Notes under the pieces: model-generated
Told to the model about the DNA's origin: nothing
Seen by the model: only the letters and a program-made list of their open reading frames with translations
The model's database searches: none
Shown here: piece after piece, positions 19,004 through 27,286 of the stretch
How the letters are laid out: the number at the start of each line of letters is the position of its first letter
Position numbering within the stretch: position 1 is the stretch's first letter
From: a virus
Virus record (IMG/VR): IMGVR_UViG_3300042484_001031
Coordinates: 62,001 to 126,000 of that record
DNA: 64,000 bases
Direction: 5' to 3' (one strand)
Position numbers and translations under genes: made by a program

Positions 19004-19945
19004 TTAACCGTAACTTGCGGCTGCTAGATAACCTCTTGCTGTACCAACACCAGTAACATCAGTACCTACTACACCCGTATTTGTTACTAGGTTAGTTATT
19101 GATTGCCGGCCGGCTCCGCCAGTAGTGCCATATCCAAATATAGCCTTATCAGTGCCATAACCTGCAGCAGCTGGATATAATCTAGCAGTACCTACGCCAG
19201 TTGTATCATTAGCAACTACACCTGTGTTTGATACTAGATTGGTTATTGCTGTTACACCACTATTGCCTTGTCCATATCCGAATATAGCTTTATCACTACC
19301 ATATCCTGCAGCCGCTAATTGATTTCTAGCAGTACCAACTCCGGTAACATCTGTTGAAACTACACCGGTGTTTGATACTAAATTTGTCATTGATAGAACA
19401 CCGGATGCATCACCATAACCAAATATAGCTTTATCACCGCCATAATCTGCGGCTGTTGGACCATTTCTAGCAGTACCAACACCTGCAGTATCATTAGATA
19501 CTACACCTGTATTTGATACTAAATTGGTTATTGACTGATTGCTAGTACTATAGCCATATCCAAATATAGCTTTATCTGTACCATATCCGGCTGCCGCTAA
19601 ACTATACCTAGCAGTACCAACACCAGCAGTATCATTTGCTACTACACCGGTATTTGATACTAAATTGGTTACCGATTGATTAGTGTAAGTAGGAGGACCA
19701 AGTAGACCGTATCCAAATATAGCTTTATCTCCCCCATACCCGGCGGCTGCAAGAGCCCATCTAGCAGTACCTACGCCAGTTGTATCATTAGCAACTACAC
19801 CTGTGTTTGATACTAAATTGGTTATTGATGTTGGTCCAGCACTTATATCACCGTAACCAAATATAGCTTTTTTACCCACCGGCGCTACATATGGTTCAAT
19901 ACTAATCCCACCTGATATAGTTGCACCTTCAAATATTATTGGCAT
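19004..19945 (-). CDS. Six-bladed 'IFGYG' beta-propeller-like protein, copy 1
   Basis: 313 residues. After the head MPIIFEGATISGGISIEPY the protein consists of six ~48-residue repeats of the form DKAIFGYG-(variable)-(S/V)(I/M/V)TNLVSNTGVV..D(T/V)(T/A)GVGTAR-(three variable)-AAAGYG. The strand pattern and glycine turns resemble Kelch-type propeller blades, and six copies would close one propeller. Variation is concentrated in the loop after IFGYG and in the three residues after GTAR. The two upstream genes are tandem paralogues and the leaders are nearly identical. Probably a virion-surface receptor-binding or decoration protein; function inferred from architecture and from the neighbouring fibre genes. 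Confidence 0.7.
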   Translation of the reverse strand: MPIIFEGATISGGISIEPYVAPVGKKAIFGYGDISAGPTSITNLVSNTGVVANDTTGVGTARWALAAAGYGGDKAIFGYGLLGPPTYTNQSVTNLVSNTGVVANDTAGVGTARYSLAAAGYGTDKAIFGYGYSTSNQSITNLVSNTGVVSNDTAGVGTARNGPTAADYGGDKAIFGYGDASGVLSMTNLVSNTGVVSTDVTGVGTARNQLAAAGYGSDKAIFGYGQGNSGVTAITNLVSNTGVVANDTTGVGTARLYPAAAGYGTDKAIFGYGTTGGAGRQSITNLVTNTGVVGTDVTGVGTARGYLAAASYG

Positions 19946-19972
19946 AATTGTTATTCCTTAAAAAATTGTTGG

Positions 19973-20914
19973 TTAACCGTAACTTGCGGCTGCTAATCCA
20001 TATCTTGCAGTACCAACGCCTGTAGTATCTGTTGCTACTACACCGGTGTTTGATACTAAGTTGGTCATTGATAATCCATCACCACCACCTAAATAAGGAT
20101 TATAACCATATCCAAAGATAGCTTTATCTGTGCCATAACCTGCGGCTGCAAGCCTTTCCCTAGCAGTACCTACTCCAGTTGTATCACTTGCAACTACTCC
20201 GGTATTTGATACTAGGTTGGTCATGGATAATTGAGAGCCAACACCATTGCCTCCATAACCAAAAATAGCTTTATCAGTTCCATATCCGGCAGCGGAAGGA
20301 TATTGTCTAGCAGTACCAACACCTGCTGTATCAGTTGCAACAACACCTGTATTAGTTACTAGGTTAGTTATCGCTGTATTTGTCCCGGTATATCCATATC
20401 CAAATATAGCTTTATCAGTGCCATAACCTGCGGCTGCTAGATAATATCTAGCAGTACCTACGCCTGTTGTATCAGTAGCAACAACTCCGGTGTTTGAAAC
20501 TAAGTTAGTCATTGATACTGCTACAATAGTATATCCATATCCAAATATAGCTTTATCAGTACCATAACCAGCTCCCGCTAAAAGCCATCTAGAAGTACCA
20601 ACACCTGCGGTATCTGTAGCTACTACTCCGGTATTTGATACTAGATTAGTTAGTGATACAGTAGTGCTACCATTATTTCCATATCCAAATATAGCTTTAT
20701 CTGTGCCATAACCTGCGCCTGCAAGATATCGTCTAGCAGTACCAACACCTGTTGTATCAGTTGCAACAACACCTGTATTACTTACTAGGTTGGTCATTGA
20801 TACAACAACAGTTGTCAATCCATATCCAAATATAGCCTTACTACCCGCCGGTGGTATATACGGTTCAATGCTAATCCCACCCGATATAGTTGCACCTTCA
20901 AATACTATTGGCAT
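19973..20914 (-). CDS. Six-bladed 'IFGYG' beta-propeller-like protein, copy 2
   Basis: 313 residues, beginning MPIVFEGATISGGISIEPY and carrying six blades like copy 1. Variable loops include GLTTVVVSMTN, GNNGSTTVSLTN and GYNPYLGGGDGLSMTN, while NLVSNTGVVATDTTGVGTAR is almost constant. The ATG is preceded by AAGGAATAAC. Its C-terminus (GVGTARYGLAAASYG) parallels copies 1 and 3. It lies 27 bases upstream of copy 1 without a promoter, so one transcript probably covers all three copies and the downstream adhesin. Confidence 0.7.
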   Translation of the reverse strand: MPIVFEGATISGGISIEPYIPPAGSKAIFGYGLTTVVVSMTNLVSNTGVVATDTTGVGTARRYLAGAGYGTDKAIFGYGNNGSTTVSLTNLVSNTGVVATDTAGVGTSRWLLAGAGYGTDKAIFGYGYTIVAVSMTNLVSNTGVVATDTTGVGTARYYLAAAGYGTDKAIFGYGYTGTNTAITNLVTNTGVVATDTAGVGTARQYPSAAGYGTDKAIFGYGGNGVGSQLSMTNLVSNTGVVASDTTGVGTARERLAAAGYGTDKAIFGYGYNPYLGGGDGLSMTNLVSNTGVVATDTTGVGTARYGLAAASYG

Positions 20915-20935
20915 AATTGTTATTCCTTAAAAAAT

Positions 20936-21856
20936 TTATGAGCCGTAACTTGCGGCTCCCACATAACCTCTTGCGGTACCAACTCCAGTAGTATCAGTAG
21001 CAACAACACCTGTATTTGACACTAGGTTGGTCATTGATTTATTAGTGTCTCCATATCCAAATATAGCTTGACCAGAACTACCAAAATTAGTGGCTGCAAG
21101 ATAACCTCTAGCAGTACCAACTCCAGTAGTATCAGTAGCAACAACACCAGTGTTACTTACTAGGTTAGTCATAGAAACACCAGAAGCACTTGAGTTCAAC
21201 CCATATCCAAATATAGCTTTGTCTGTGCCGTATCCTGCCGCAGCTAATCCAAATCTAGCAGTACCGACTCCAGTGGTATTATTAGCAACGACACCTGTGT
21301 TGCTTACTAAGTTGGTTATTGATACTCCAGTAGGGAATGAGGTAGTTCCGTATCCAAAAATAGCTTTGTCTGTGCCGTATCTTGCGGCTGCTAGTTCACT
21401 TCTAGCAGTACCGACTCCAGTAGTATCAGTAGCAACAACACCAGTGTTACTTACTAAATTTGTTACTGACGTACCAAATCCATATCCAAATATAGCTTTA
21501 TCTGTTCCATAACCAGCGGCCGCTGGATAAGCTCTAGCAGTACCAACTCCAGTAGTATCAGTAGCAACTATCCCTGCATTACTTACTTTGTTGGTCATTG
21601 ATACTTGAACACCTGTATTTCCATATCCAAAAATAGCTTTATCACCTCCGTAACCAGCGGCTCCCACTCCATATCTAGCAGTACCAACTCCAGTTGTATC
21701 TGCGGCTACTACACCTGTGTTTGATACTAAGTTAGTCATTGACAGATTAGAACCATTATACCCATATCCAAATATAGCTCGTATTCCAGCCGGTGGTATG
21801 TATGGCTCAATACTAATCCCACCCGATATAGTTGCACCTTCAAATATTATTGGCAT
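20936..21856 (-). CDS. Six-bladed 'IFGYG' beta-propeller-like protein, copy 3 (first of transcript)
   Basis: 306 residues. It has the same head (MPIIFEGATISGGISIEPY) and six blades. Some blades are shorter (GFGTSVTN, GDTNKSMTN) and the last begins GQAIFGYG rather than DKAIFGYG. Its ribosome binding site AAAGGATAAC and late promoter at 21874-21883 differ from the copied leaders of the other two genes, so it is likely the founding or leading copy. Like its paralogues it has no signal peptide, membrane segment or catalytic motif. Confidence 0.7.
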   Translation of the reverse strand: MPIIFEGATISGGISIEPYIPPAGIRAIFGYGYNGSNLSMTNLVSNTGVVAADTTGVGTARYGVGAAGYGGDKAIFGYGNTGVQVSMTNKVSNAGIVATDTTGVGTARAYPAAAGYGTDKAIFGYGFGTSVTNLVSNTGVVATDTTGVGTARSELAAARYGTDKAIFGYGTTSFPTGVSITNLVSNTGVVANNTTGVGTARFGLAAAGYGTDKAIFGYGLNSSASGVSMTNLVSNTGVVATDTTGVGTARGYLAATNFGSSGQAIFGYGDTNKSMTNLVSNTGVVATDTTGVGTARGYVGAASYGS

Positions 21857-21873
21857 ATTATGTTATCCTTTAT

Positions 21874-21883
21874 GTTATTTAGC
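21874..21883 (-). promoter_or_regulatory. Late promoter candidate (GCTAAATAAC)
   Basis: GCTAAATAAC lies 18 bases upstream of propeller copy 3 on the minus strand. It is a variant of the late consensus with C-T in place of C-A before TAAATA. Confidence 0.5.
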
Positions 21884-21940
21884 AAAAAAACATAGTATAC
21901 TAATAAGCTATTACTATATGTGTAAGACATTTTTAGCCAA

Positions 21941-21966
21941 CAAAAAAGCACTACGAATAGTGCTTT
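21941..21966 (-). terminator. Rho-independent terminator with UUCG loop
   Basis: On the minus strand AAGCACTA-TTCG-TAGTGCTT is followed by a T run. It lies 30 bases after the stop of the membrane-protein gene (21996) and before the propeller promoter, separating the two transcripts. Confidence 0.85.
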
Positions 21967-21995
21967 ATTGTAACTTCCCATCCCAAGGGTTGATT

Positions 21996-22535
21996 TTAAT
22001 CTCTATCGTCACTCATACCTACATAGTATAATAACGTTAAACCATATATGATACACATTAATGGCAATCCATAATTAATAAGCATTGCAGGTAAACGCTC
22101 ATCAGCTAACATACTATTAACCATGGTAGGATCATTCACAGGTGTTGCCATGATGTGTGCCATAGTATCATATATTTTATTCAATACTAAGTAAGCACTA
22201 CCACCTAACACACCTAAACCACCGGCAATTGTTTTACCCATATTGTTTCCAAATCCTTCAGAAATTCCTGAACCAGCATCAGCTTTGGCTAGTGCTTCAG
22301 TTTTCTTTTTAGCTTCTTCAGCACTTTTACTAGTTTTCAAAATGTTAATTAATTCATTTTTTCTACTCTGTGCTTGTTTATATGCTTGTTGCGCTTTAGG
22401 AGATGAGGCTAAAAACTTATCTAATAAACCTGATACTTTTGATTGTAACCATTCTCCAATACCCTCATCAAGTTGTTGTTGTTCACTTGCTTCATTGATG
22501 AGGTCTATGTAATTTCTAAATAAGTCCGTACTCAT
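21996..22535 (-). CDS. Predicted membrane protein, function unknown
   Basis: 179 residues. The first ~90 are charged and helical (MSTDLFRNYIDLINEASEQQ, then KAQQAYKQAQSRKNELIN). Two hydrophobic segments follow, at about 101-119 (KTIAGGLGVLGGSAYLVLN) and 151-174 (MLINYGLPLMCIIYGLTLLY), with a short DDRD tail. The ATG follows AAAGGAATT and a late promoter. It sits downstream of the capsid operon and a homing endonuclease and is closed by a strong terminator. I do not recognise the family. Late expression and two membrane spans would fit a lysis protein, a membrane-associated assembly factor or a minor virion protein, but nothing decides between these. Confidence 0.65.
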   Translation of the reverse strand: MSTDLFRNYIDLINEASEQQQLDEGIGEWLQSKVSGLLDKFLASSPKAQQAYKQAQSRKNELINILKTSKSAEEAKKKTEALAKADAGSGISEGFGNNMGKTIAGGLGVLGGSAYLVLNKIYDTMAHIMATPVNDPTMVNSMLADERLPAMLINYGLPLMCIIYGLTLLYYVGMSDDRD

Positions 22536-22551
22536 AATAATTCCTTTAATA

Positions 22552-22560
22552 TATTTATGC
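22552..22560 (-). promoter_or_regulatory. Late promoter candidate (GCATAAATA)
   Basis: GCATAAATAT on the minus strand, 17 bases upstream of the membrane-protein start and overlapping the last codons of the homing endonuclease gene. AAAGGAATT follows as ribosome binding site. Confidence 0.6.
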
Positions 22561-23316
22561 TATCTTACGCTTTTTGCCACCAAGTTGCCAACCATCATCT
22601 AAGTAACTTTGTAGTACATCCTTCTTTACTTTCTTCTCTGTATTGTCTTTGTTGATACTTATATTACCAAGTACAGCGTTGGCTACATTAGCTCCGTGTG
22701 TCTTTACTTTTGCTACACCTTTTTGTGTTATAGAACGCTTTAGTTTTTCTTCTTCACTCATAGGACCTTTAGATTTACCTTTAAGTGCTAAACTTTGTTT
22801 TTGTTTTGTTTCTTCACTTGCTATATAACCTGCTCTACTTTCTTTCCACTTAGCAATAGTTTCTTCTGATTTTGGTGCTCTTTGTAATGCGGCATTTCTT
22901 AAATTTTTTCTATGTTCATCTGTTATTTCTACTCCACCTTTATTCCATGGTACAAGATTTTTAGATTTCATAATCTTTGAATGATTCTCAGCGTGTTCTA
23001 TTCTATATTTTTCATAAACTCTGGAAGTAATTGCTGATGAGTATCGTTGATGTGTATCTCCTATTGCCCTCATACCCATCAACGCATATATCATTTTACT
23101 TCGTGCTTCTCCATCAGTCATTTTAACTAATAGCCAATGACAAATGAAATGCTCACGGGCTGATAGATATGTTAGATTAGATTTATCATTAGACCCGCCT
23201 AAAGATTGAGGCATAATATGATGCCGTTCTCGTCCGGGTGCTTTGCTCCAATTACGAGAAACTGAACGGTCTATAAATTTATGATATAGTTTGGTATATT
23301 TATTTTCTTTGTACAT
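22555..23316 (-). CDS. Free-standing HNH homing endonuclease with NUMOD-like DNA-binding motifs
   Basis: 253 residues from the ATG at 23316. The HNH core lies near residues 30-60: RHHIMPQSLGGSNDKSNL and AREHFICHWLL (His32/His33, Asn47, His56). The C-terminal half carries NUMOD3-like DNA-binding segments (VPWNKGG, SEETIAKWKESRAGY, SEETKQKQSLALKGKSKG, SEEEKLKRS). Such enzymes are mobile in T4-like phages and cut next to their insertion point in phage lacking them. This one sits directly downstream of the major capsid gene. An upstream ATG at 23343 would extend it by nine codons, but that stretch is a late promoter (GCATAAATACTATT), so I prefer 23316. No ribosome binding site precedes either start. 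Confidence 0.82.
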   Translation of the reverse strand: MYKENKYTKLYHKFIDRSVSRNWSKAPGRERHHIMPQSLGGSNDKSNLTYLSAREHFICHWLLVKMTDGEARSKMIYALMGMRAIGDTHQRYSSAITSRVYEKYRIEHAENHSKIMKSKNLVPWNKGGVEITDEHRKNLRNAALQRAPKSEETIAKWKESRAGYIASEETKQKQSLALKGKSKGPMSEEEKLKRSITQKGVAKVKTHGANVANAVLGNISINKDNTEKKVKKDVLQSYLDDGWQLGGKKRKIA

Positions 23317-23320
23317 AATA

Positions 23321-23330
23321 GTATTTATGC
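23321..23330 (-). promoter_or_regulatory. Late promoter candidate (GCATAAATAC) abutting a start codon
   Basis: GCATAAATACTATT ends directly at the ATG of the homing endonuclease. The spacing predicts a leaderless or nearly leaderless message. Confidence 0.5.
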
Positions 23331-23358
23331 CAATACTTGACATTCTACTATTATATCA

Positions 23359-23385
23359 TAAAAAAGAGTGCCGAAGCACCCTTTT
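23359..23385 (-). terminator. Rho-independent terminator after the major capsid gene
   Basis: The minus strand reads AGGGTGC-TTCG-GCACTCT followed by TTTTTA: a 7-bp stem with one G-U pair and a UUCG loop. A second perfect 9-bp stem, CAGATTGTC..GACAATCTG, stands just before it at 23391-23414, giving two hairpins in tandem after the capsid stop. Confidence 0.85.
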
Positions 23386-23426
23386 GATTGCAGATTGTCC
23401 CGAAAGACAATCTGATGTACCCAATT

Positions 23427-24623
23427 TCACTGAAAAGTTAAATTTTGTACTGCTATTTCGCCAACATAGTCGGCAGCATTACCAAATGAGCTGGCCGTAT
23501 TCGTTAATTCGATGTAACCATATCTGGTCATAAAACTAACTACTGGTTCGAATGTTGATGGATCCAATACAACTCCACTGCTCATCAATGGAATGTATGG
23601 GCAATAGAATGCGGCTGCATCAGTTTCGCTAGAACCTTTATAACCAACTAGTACTGGAATAGTATCAGCGGCATAACTGTCAACGAACACACGCATAGCG
23701 CCGTTCAATGTACCAACGAACTTAGTGTTAGTTGGAGCTTCGAATGTACCTTCTGTTGTACGAGCAAAAGCACTAGTAGTTGCAGACTGTAGAACAGTCA
23801 AGGCAGCACTAGAAACAACAGCCCAGTTACCTGCGCCACGACGTGTACGTTGGGCGATCAAGTTAGCAACACGGTTGATTAGAACAGCTAAGGCAGCGTG
23901 TTCGTCACCAACGTAAGTAGCTGTACCTGATACAGTAGCTTGGTTGAATGTAAACTCTGTACTTGCTAGAGTACGTAATGACAAGAGAATCTCTTGGTCA
24001 ATCTCAGCAGTAATCTCTTGTGCAAGAGCTGCCATGATTTCTGCTTCTACGTCGATACCATGTTGAGACTGAGCATCTTGTGCTGCCTCAAATGTCCAAC
24101 GTGCTTGCAATTTACGTGACTTAGCTTCAACAGCTTGACGTAGAATCTGAACACTGATTTGCTTACCACCGTTGCCTTCTAAGGCAGCAGTATCGTTAGC
24201 AGTATAATAGCTAGATGACGAATCACCACTTGGTGTGCGTGAATATGCTTGAGCAATCAAGAATGGACTTAGTGCTTCTTGACCAGCTGTTACGCTAGTT
24301 GCGGCAGTACTATTGTCTGTTAATGATTGAGCATAACGTACACGTAGAGTGTGAATCTGACCAACTGGTCCTGTCATTGGCTGAACGCCTACCAATTCGT
24401 TAGCGATAACGGTTGGCATGACACGACGAATAACTGGAAGAATCACACGGTTTAGTGTAGCGATATTACCAGCTGTAGTTGTACCGGCTGAAGATTCAGC
24501 TAGTAACTGTTTTTTGGTGTTTTCTAAAATAACACCCATTGTTGAACGGCGAGTTCCTTTTAAGCCTTCTAACAGAGCTTCTTTGGTCTCGTCCCAACGG
24601 CTTTCTAAGAGTACTTTTGACAT
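23427..24623 (-). CDS. 23: Major capsid protein (gp23-like)
   Basis: 398 residues. The N-terminus MSKVLLESRWDETKEALLEG and the region RVILPVIRRVMPTVIANELVG followed by QPMTGPVGQIHTLRVRY are hallmarks of T4 gp23. A candidate maturation site for the gp21 protease is L41-A-E43 (Q-L-L-A-E then S-S-A-G), which would remove a ~43-residue propeptide. It is shorter than T4 gp23 (521 residues), so it probably lacks the inserted surface domain. The C-terminal part (TRYGYIELTNTASSFGNAADYVGEI) is typical. A strong ribosome binding site (TTAGGAGAAA) precedes the ATG, consistent with very high expression. It follows gp22 and gp21 in the same transcript and is closed by a terminator at 23359-23385. It forms the hexamers of the head shell. 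Confidence 0.95.
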   Translation of the reverse strand: MSKVLLESRWDETKEALLEGLKGTRRSTMGVILENTKKQLLAESSAGTTTAGNIATLNRVILPVIRRVMPTVIANELVGVQPMTGPVGQIHTLRVRYAQSLTDNSTAATSVTAGQEALSPFLIAQAYSRTPSGDSSSSYYTANDTAALEGNGGKQISVQILRQAVEAKSRKLQARWTFEAAQDAQSQHGIDVEAEIMAALAQEITAEIDQEILLSLRTLASTEFTFNQATVSGTATYVGDEHAALAVLINRVANLIAQRTRRGAGNWAVVSSAALTVLQSATTSAFARTTEGTFEAPTNTKFVGTLNGAMRVFVDSYAADTIPVLVGYKGSSETDAAAFYCPYIPLMSSGVVLDPSTFEPVVSFMTRYGYIELTNTASSFGNAADYVGEIAVQNLTFQ

Positions 24624-24651
24624 TTTATATTTCTCCTAATGATGTCTTTTT

Positions 24652-25752
24652 TTAAAGCCCTGCCAGACGCTTGATATCGATAACGTTATCACGTTGTTCC
24701 ATATCAACTTCTTGTTTGGCAGCTTTATCCCCAGTTGCTTCTACGATAACTGATTCTGTTAATTTAGCTTTTTGTGCTGGTTTAACATTACCGTTATTTA
24801 GAACTGCTGGAAGATACTTATCGAAAGCGGCTTGTAGACGTGGTGTCTGGACGCTTTCTAGTAAGTTCTGCATTACTGATGCCTTTTCTTCGTTCAATGT
24901 AGCAAGTAACTCGCCCATTGTTTTTTCACGTAGATTAGACTCTTTAATAATACGAACTTCACGTTCCTTTGATTCAATCAACTTCTTAGCGTTGCTGATT
25001 GTATTGATGGATTCGGCTAGTTTCTGATCTTTTTCTTCTAGCTGAGTCATTAGTTTGCGAGTTTCTGCTTTCTCACTTAAGTGAGTGACACTGAATTCAC
25101 TTGCGAAACTTTCAAAGATACGACGACCAAAACTGTTCTCCCGAGCAATCTTGATATCTTCTTTCAATTGACCTAATTCACCTTTGAGTTGGTTAGCGAC
25201 AACCGTAGTCAATCTTTTTGCAGATTCAGCAACAAAACGTTGCTTCAATGCTTCAAGTTGTATACGACCTTCAGCAACTAACTTAACCTTAGCTTCTACT
25301 ACTGCTTGTTTGTCTTGTGTGAATTCTTTAATTTCACGTGCTAAAGCATGAACAATAAATTGTTCTAACTTTTCTTGACTTTCCATTTGTAGTTTACGCT
25401 CGCTACGTAGTTCTTTGATTTCTTCGGCTAGTTTAGTAACCATAAAATCATTAAATTTTGTAGCTGATTCACGCAATTTTTGTTGCGCTATCACACGGTC
25501 TTCATTCATTGCTTGACGTTCAGTTTGAAATTCTTCAATCTCATGCTGTAGTCCTTCACTGACCATTTTATCAAGGGCTTCTACCATCACGTATCTGTCA
25601 TGTTCATAACGTTGTGCGAATTCTTCACGCAATTCTGCACGTACTTGCTCACGAGCCTCATTCAATTTAGATTCCCATGCCTCGTTTATAGCGACACCTG
25701 TTTCTTCATTGATTAATCCACTCTCAAGTAATGGTTTGATAGCATCTAACAT
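24652..25752 (-). CDS. 22: Prohead core scaffolding protein (gp22-like)
   Basis: 366 residues, almost entirely charged alpha-helix and coiled coil, for example REQVRAELREEFAQRYEHDR and repeated EIKEL/EIKEF heptads to about residue 300. The C-terminus is less ordered and ends VDMEQRDNVIDIKRLAGL. It lies between the protease gp21 and the capsid gp23, as in T4. gp22 forms the internal core on which gp23 assembles and is later degraded by gp21. The ribosome binding site is GGGGATT. The gp21 stop lies two bases before the gp22 start, so the pair is tightly coupled. Confidence 0.9.
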   Translation of the reverse strand: MLDAIKPLLESGLINEETGVAINEAWESKLNEAREQVRAELREEFAQRYEHDRYVMVEALDKMVSEGLQHEIEEFQTERQAMNEDRVIAQQKLRESATKFNDFMVTKLAEEIKELRSERKLQMESQEKLEQFIVHALAREIKEFTQDKQAVVEAKVKLVAEGRIQLEALKQRFVAESAKRLTTVVANQLKGELGQLKEDIKIARENSFGRRIFESFASEFSVTHLSEKAETRKLMTQLEEKDQKLAESINTISNAKKLIESKEREVRIIKESNLREKTMGELLATLNEEKASVMQNLLESVQTPRLQAAFDKYLPAVLNNGNVKPAQKAKLTESVIVEATGDKAAKQEVDMEQRDNVIDIKRLAGL

Positions 25753-25754
25753 GC

Positions 25755-26399
25755 TTAATCCCCTTTGTTAATTTTGAGATCCTTGATAAGACGAACCACT
25801 TCGTCTTTCAGGTATCTCTGTACCTTCTTGTCGCCTTGTGCTTCTTTTGCAATATCCAACAACTTATGACCATGACGCATATTCATCATACCTTCATATA
25901 TTGCTTTAGGATAAGCATTGGGTGCACTAGGTTGTGCGACAATATCCACAGTGACTATTTCAAAGTCACTAACTTTGCCGTCCAAGTCATTCACGTTACC
26001 GCTACCACGACTTGAAACGCCGAGTTTCACACCACTCTCCAACATAGTAGACACTAACTGTCCCATTGGGGTTGGTAAAATCTTTAACTTGCCAAAACCA
26101 TTAGCACCATCCATCCACATACTAGTAATCATATGTGATACACGGTCTAGGTTAATTTTTAAGTCATCTGGGTGATCTACTTCACCTAATACTGAATAGC
26201 CTTCTGTAATTTGTCTGTTAAGAGTTTCAACGGCACTTTCAATTTCAGAAACGGGGTAGACACGCTCATTAGCGTTCTTTACCCCACCCTGAATGAAGAT
26301 ACCCTTCATATAAAGGCTCTTCAAAGCACCTTCACCTGTGCTTTCGACCACCATACTAGCACGGTCGAAAGTCAGATGCTCTTTAAGATACAAAGCCAT
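25755..26399 (-). CDS. 21: Prohead maturation protease (gp21-like)
   Basis: 214 residues from the ATG at 26399 (MALYLKEH). A TTG at 26408 could add three codons, but GAGAGC just before 26399 makes the ATG preferable. The S77-type serine protease motifs are clear: His76 in LGEVDHPDD and Ser129/130 in GVSSRGSGN, followed by an acidic DFEIVTVDIV strand. In T4-like phages gp21 is packaged in the prohead, cleaves gp22 and the gp23 propeptide at L/I-x-E sites, and then destroys itself. Gene order (core proteins, 21, 22, 23) matches T4. Confidence 0.93.
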   Translation of the reverse strand: MALYLKEHLTFDRASMVVESTGEGALKSLYMKGIFIQGGVKNANERVYPVSEIESAVETLNRQITEGYSVLGEVDHPDDLKINLDRVSHMITSMWMDGANGFGKLKILPTPMGQLVSTMLESGVKLGVSSRGSGNVNDLDGKVSDFEIVTVDIVAQPSAPNAYPKAIYEGMMNMRHGHKLLDIAKEAQGDKKVQRYLKDEVVRLIKDLKINKGD

Positions 26400-26413
26400 T
26401 GCTCTCAAATTCC

Positions 26414-27232
26414 TTAAATGCGTCTTTTAGCAGTAGTTCTACGTGACTCTGCTACTGGGCTACGAACTTTACCTGCTTCGTCTTTAGTGACTGGCTTAGG
26501 TGCAGCTGTTAAGTCTGCATTATTTTGTGCTGGACTATTCTTAAATGATCCTGCACCTTTAACAGATGTTTCACCTTTTGCATATGCATTACTTGGGCCT
26601 TTTGGTCCTGTTGGAACTGATTCACTAGCACCACTGAACTTAACTGGTCTGCTGTCCATTCCAGCTTGACCGCTATTAGCGTCTACTGTACTTTTGTTTT
26701 GAACACCATTGTCACCGTGAGTTACAGAAACTTTCTTTAGTGTGATAGCTTCCATCATAGGATCTTCTTCACCACCCATATCACCCATGTCGTCATCGCC
26801 CATGTCATCCATGTCGCCTTCGTCATCACCCATATCACCCATGTCGTCATCACCGCCCATGATATCTTCAAACTCAGCCATTAGCTGGTCTAATTTATCT
26901 TCTAGGTCAACAACACGGTCTTCTAAACCTTCTTCGCCACCTTCTTCACTGTCCATTTCAATGTCAACAGTTTCTTCACCGTCGTCATCCATGTCATCGA
27001 TGTCAAATTCTTCATCTTCACCTTCTGCCATACCAGTTTGTTCGCTACCAATTTCGTCTAACAAATCTTCTACTGGACCAGATGGCTGATTCATCATGTC
27101 ATCTTCGTCCATCATTGTTTCATAAATTTCGCGGCTTTTCTCAACTACGATATCGTGAAATAATGCGCGGGCTTGTTCTTCGTTCTCATTGATAATCAAA
27201 TCAATCAGTTGTTCAAATTTTTTATTATCCAT
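26414..27232 (-). CDS. Acidic prohead-core/scaffold-associated protein
   Basis: 272 residues. A helical N-terminus (MDNKKFEQLIDLIINENEEQ) is followed by an extreme Asp/Glu/Gly/Met stretch (about residues 45-160, with repeats of DDMGDMGDDE type) and a flexible basic, Ser/Pro-rich tail ending ESRRTTAKRRI. It occupies the place of the small core proteins gp67/gp68 between portal and protease in T4, which are also acidic and are cleaved during maturation. Inference: a prohead core component. Sequence alone does not prove homology, since low-complexity acidity can mislead. The ribosome binding site is TAGGAGA. Confidence 0.65.
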   Translation of the reverse strand: MDNKKFEQLIDLIINENEEQARALFHDIVVEKSREIYETMMDEDDMMNQPSGPVEDLLDEIGSEQTGMAEGEDEEFDIDDMDDDGEETVDIEMDSEEGGEEGLEDRVVDLEDKLDQLMAEFEDIMGGDDDMGDMGDDEGDMDDMGDDDMGDMGGEEDPMMEAITLKKVSVTHGDNGVQNKSTVDANSGQAGMDSRPVKFSGASESVPTGPKGPSNAYAKGETSVKGAGSFKNSPAQNNADLTAAPKPVTKDEAGKVRSPVAESRRTTAKRRI

Positions 27233-27261
27233 TGAATGTCTCCTATATAAATGGCTTTGTA

Positions 27262-27272
27262 GAATTATTTAG
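27262..27272 (-). promoter_or_regulatory. Weak late promoter candidate (CTAAATAATTC)
   Basis: CTAAATAATTC on the minus strand, 30 bases upstream of the acidic core gene. It could drive core-21-22-23. Confidence 0.35.
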
Positions 27273-27286
27273 TGTGTATATGGCAA

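Larger units (their letters stand above)
18973..21856 (-). repeat. Tandem gene-scale repeat: three propeller genes plus copied leaders
   Basis: Three genes of ~0.93 kb repeat head to tail. Each contains six internal ~145-base repeats, giving 18 related blades. The leader (minus strand AATTTTTTAAGGAATAACAA) is repeated before copies 1 and 2 and before the 14-codon ORF. Such nested repeats are prone to homologous recombination and blade exchange. Confidence 0.8.

Noticed and set aside
17643-21856. Diversity-generating retroelement acting on the adhesins
   Set aside because: No reverse transcriptase gene or template/variable repeat pair is visible; variation looks like blade recombination.
18973-21856. 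CRISPR array (regular repeats)
   Set aside because: The repeats are ~145 bases, coding, in frame and lack short unique spacers; they are protein blades.
24793-24801. CTAAATAAC box inside gp22 as a promoter for gp23
   Set aside because: It is within coding sequence, about 170 bases from gp23, and single short matches are expected by chance in AT-rich DNA.
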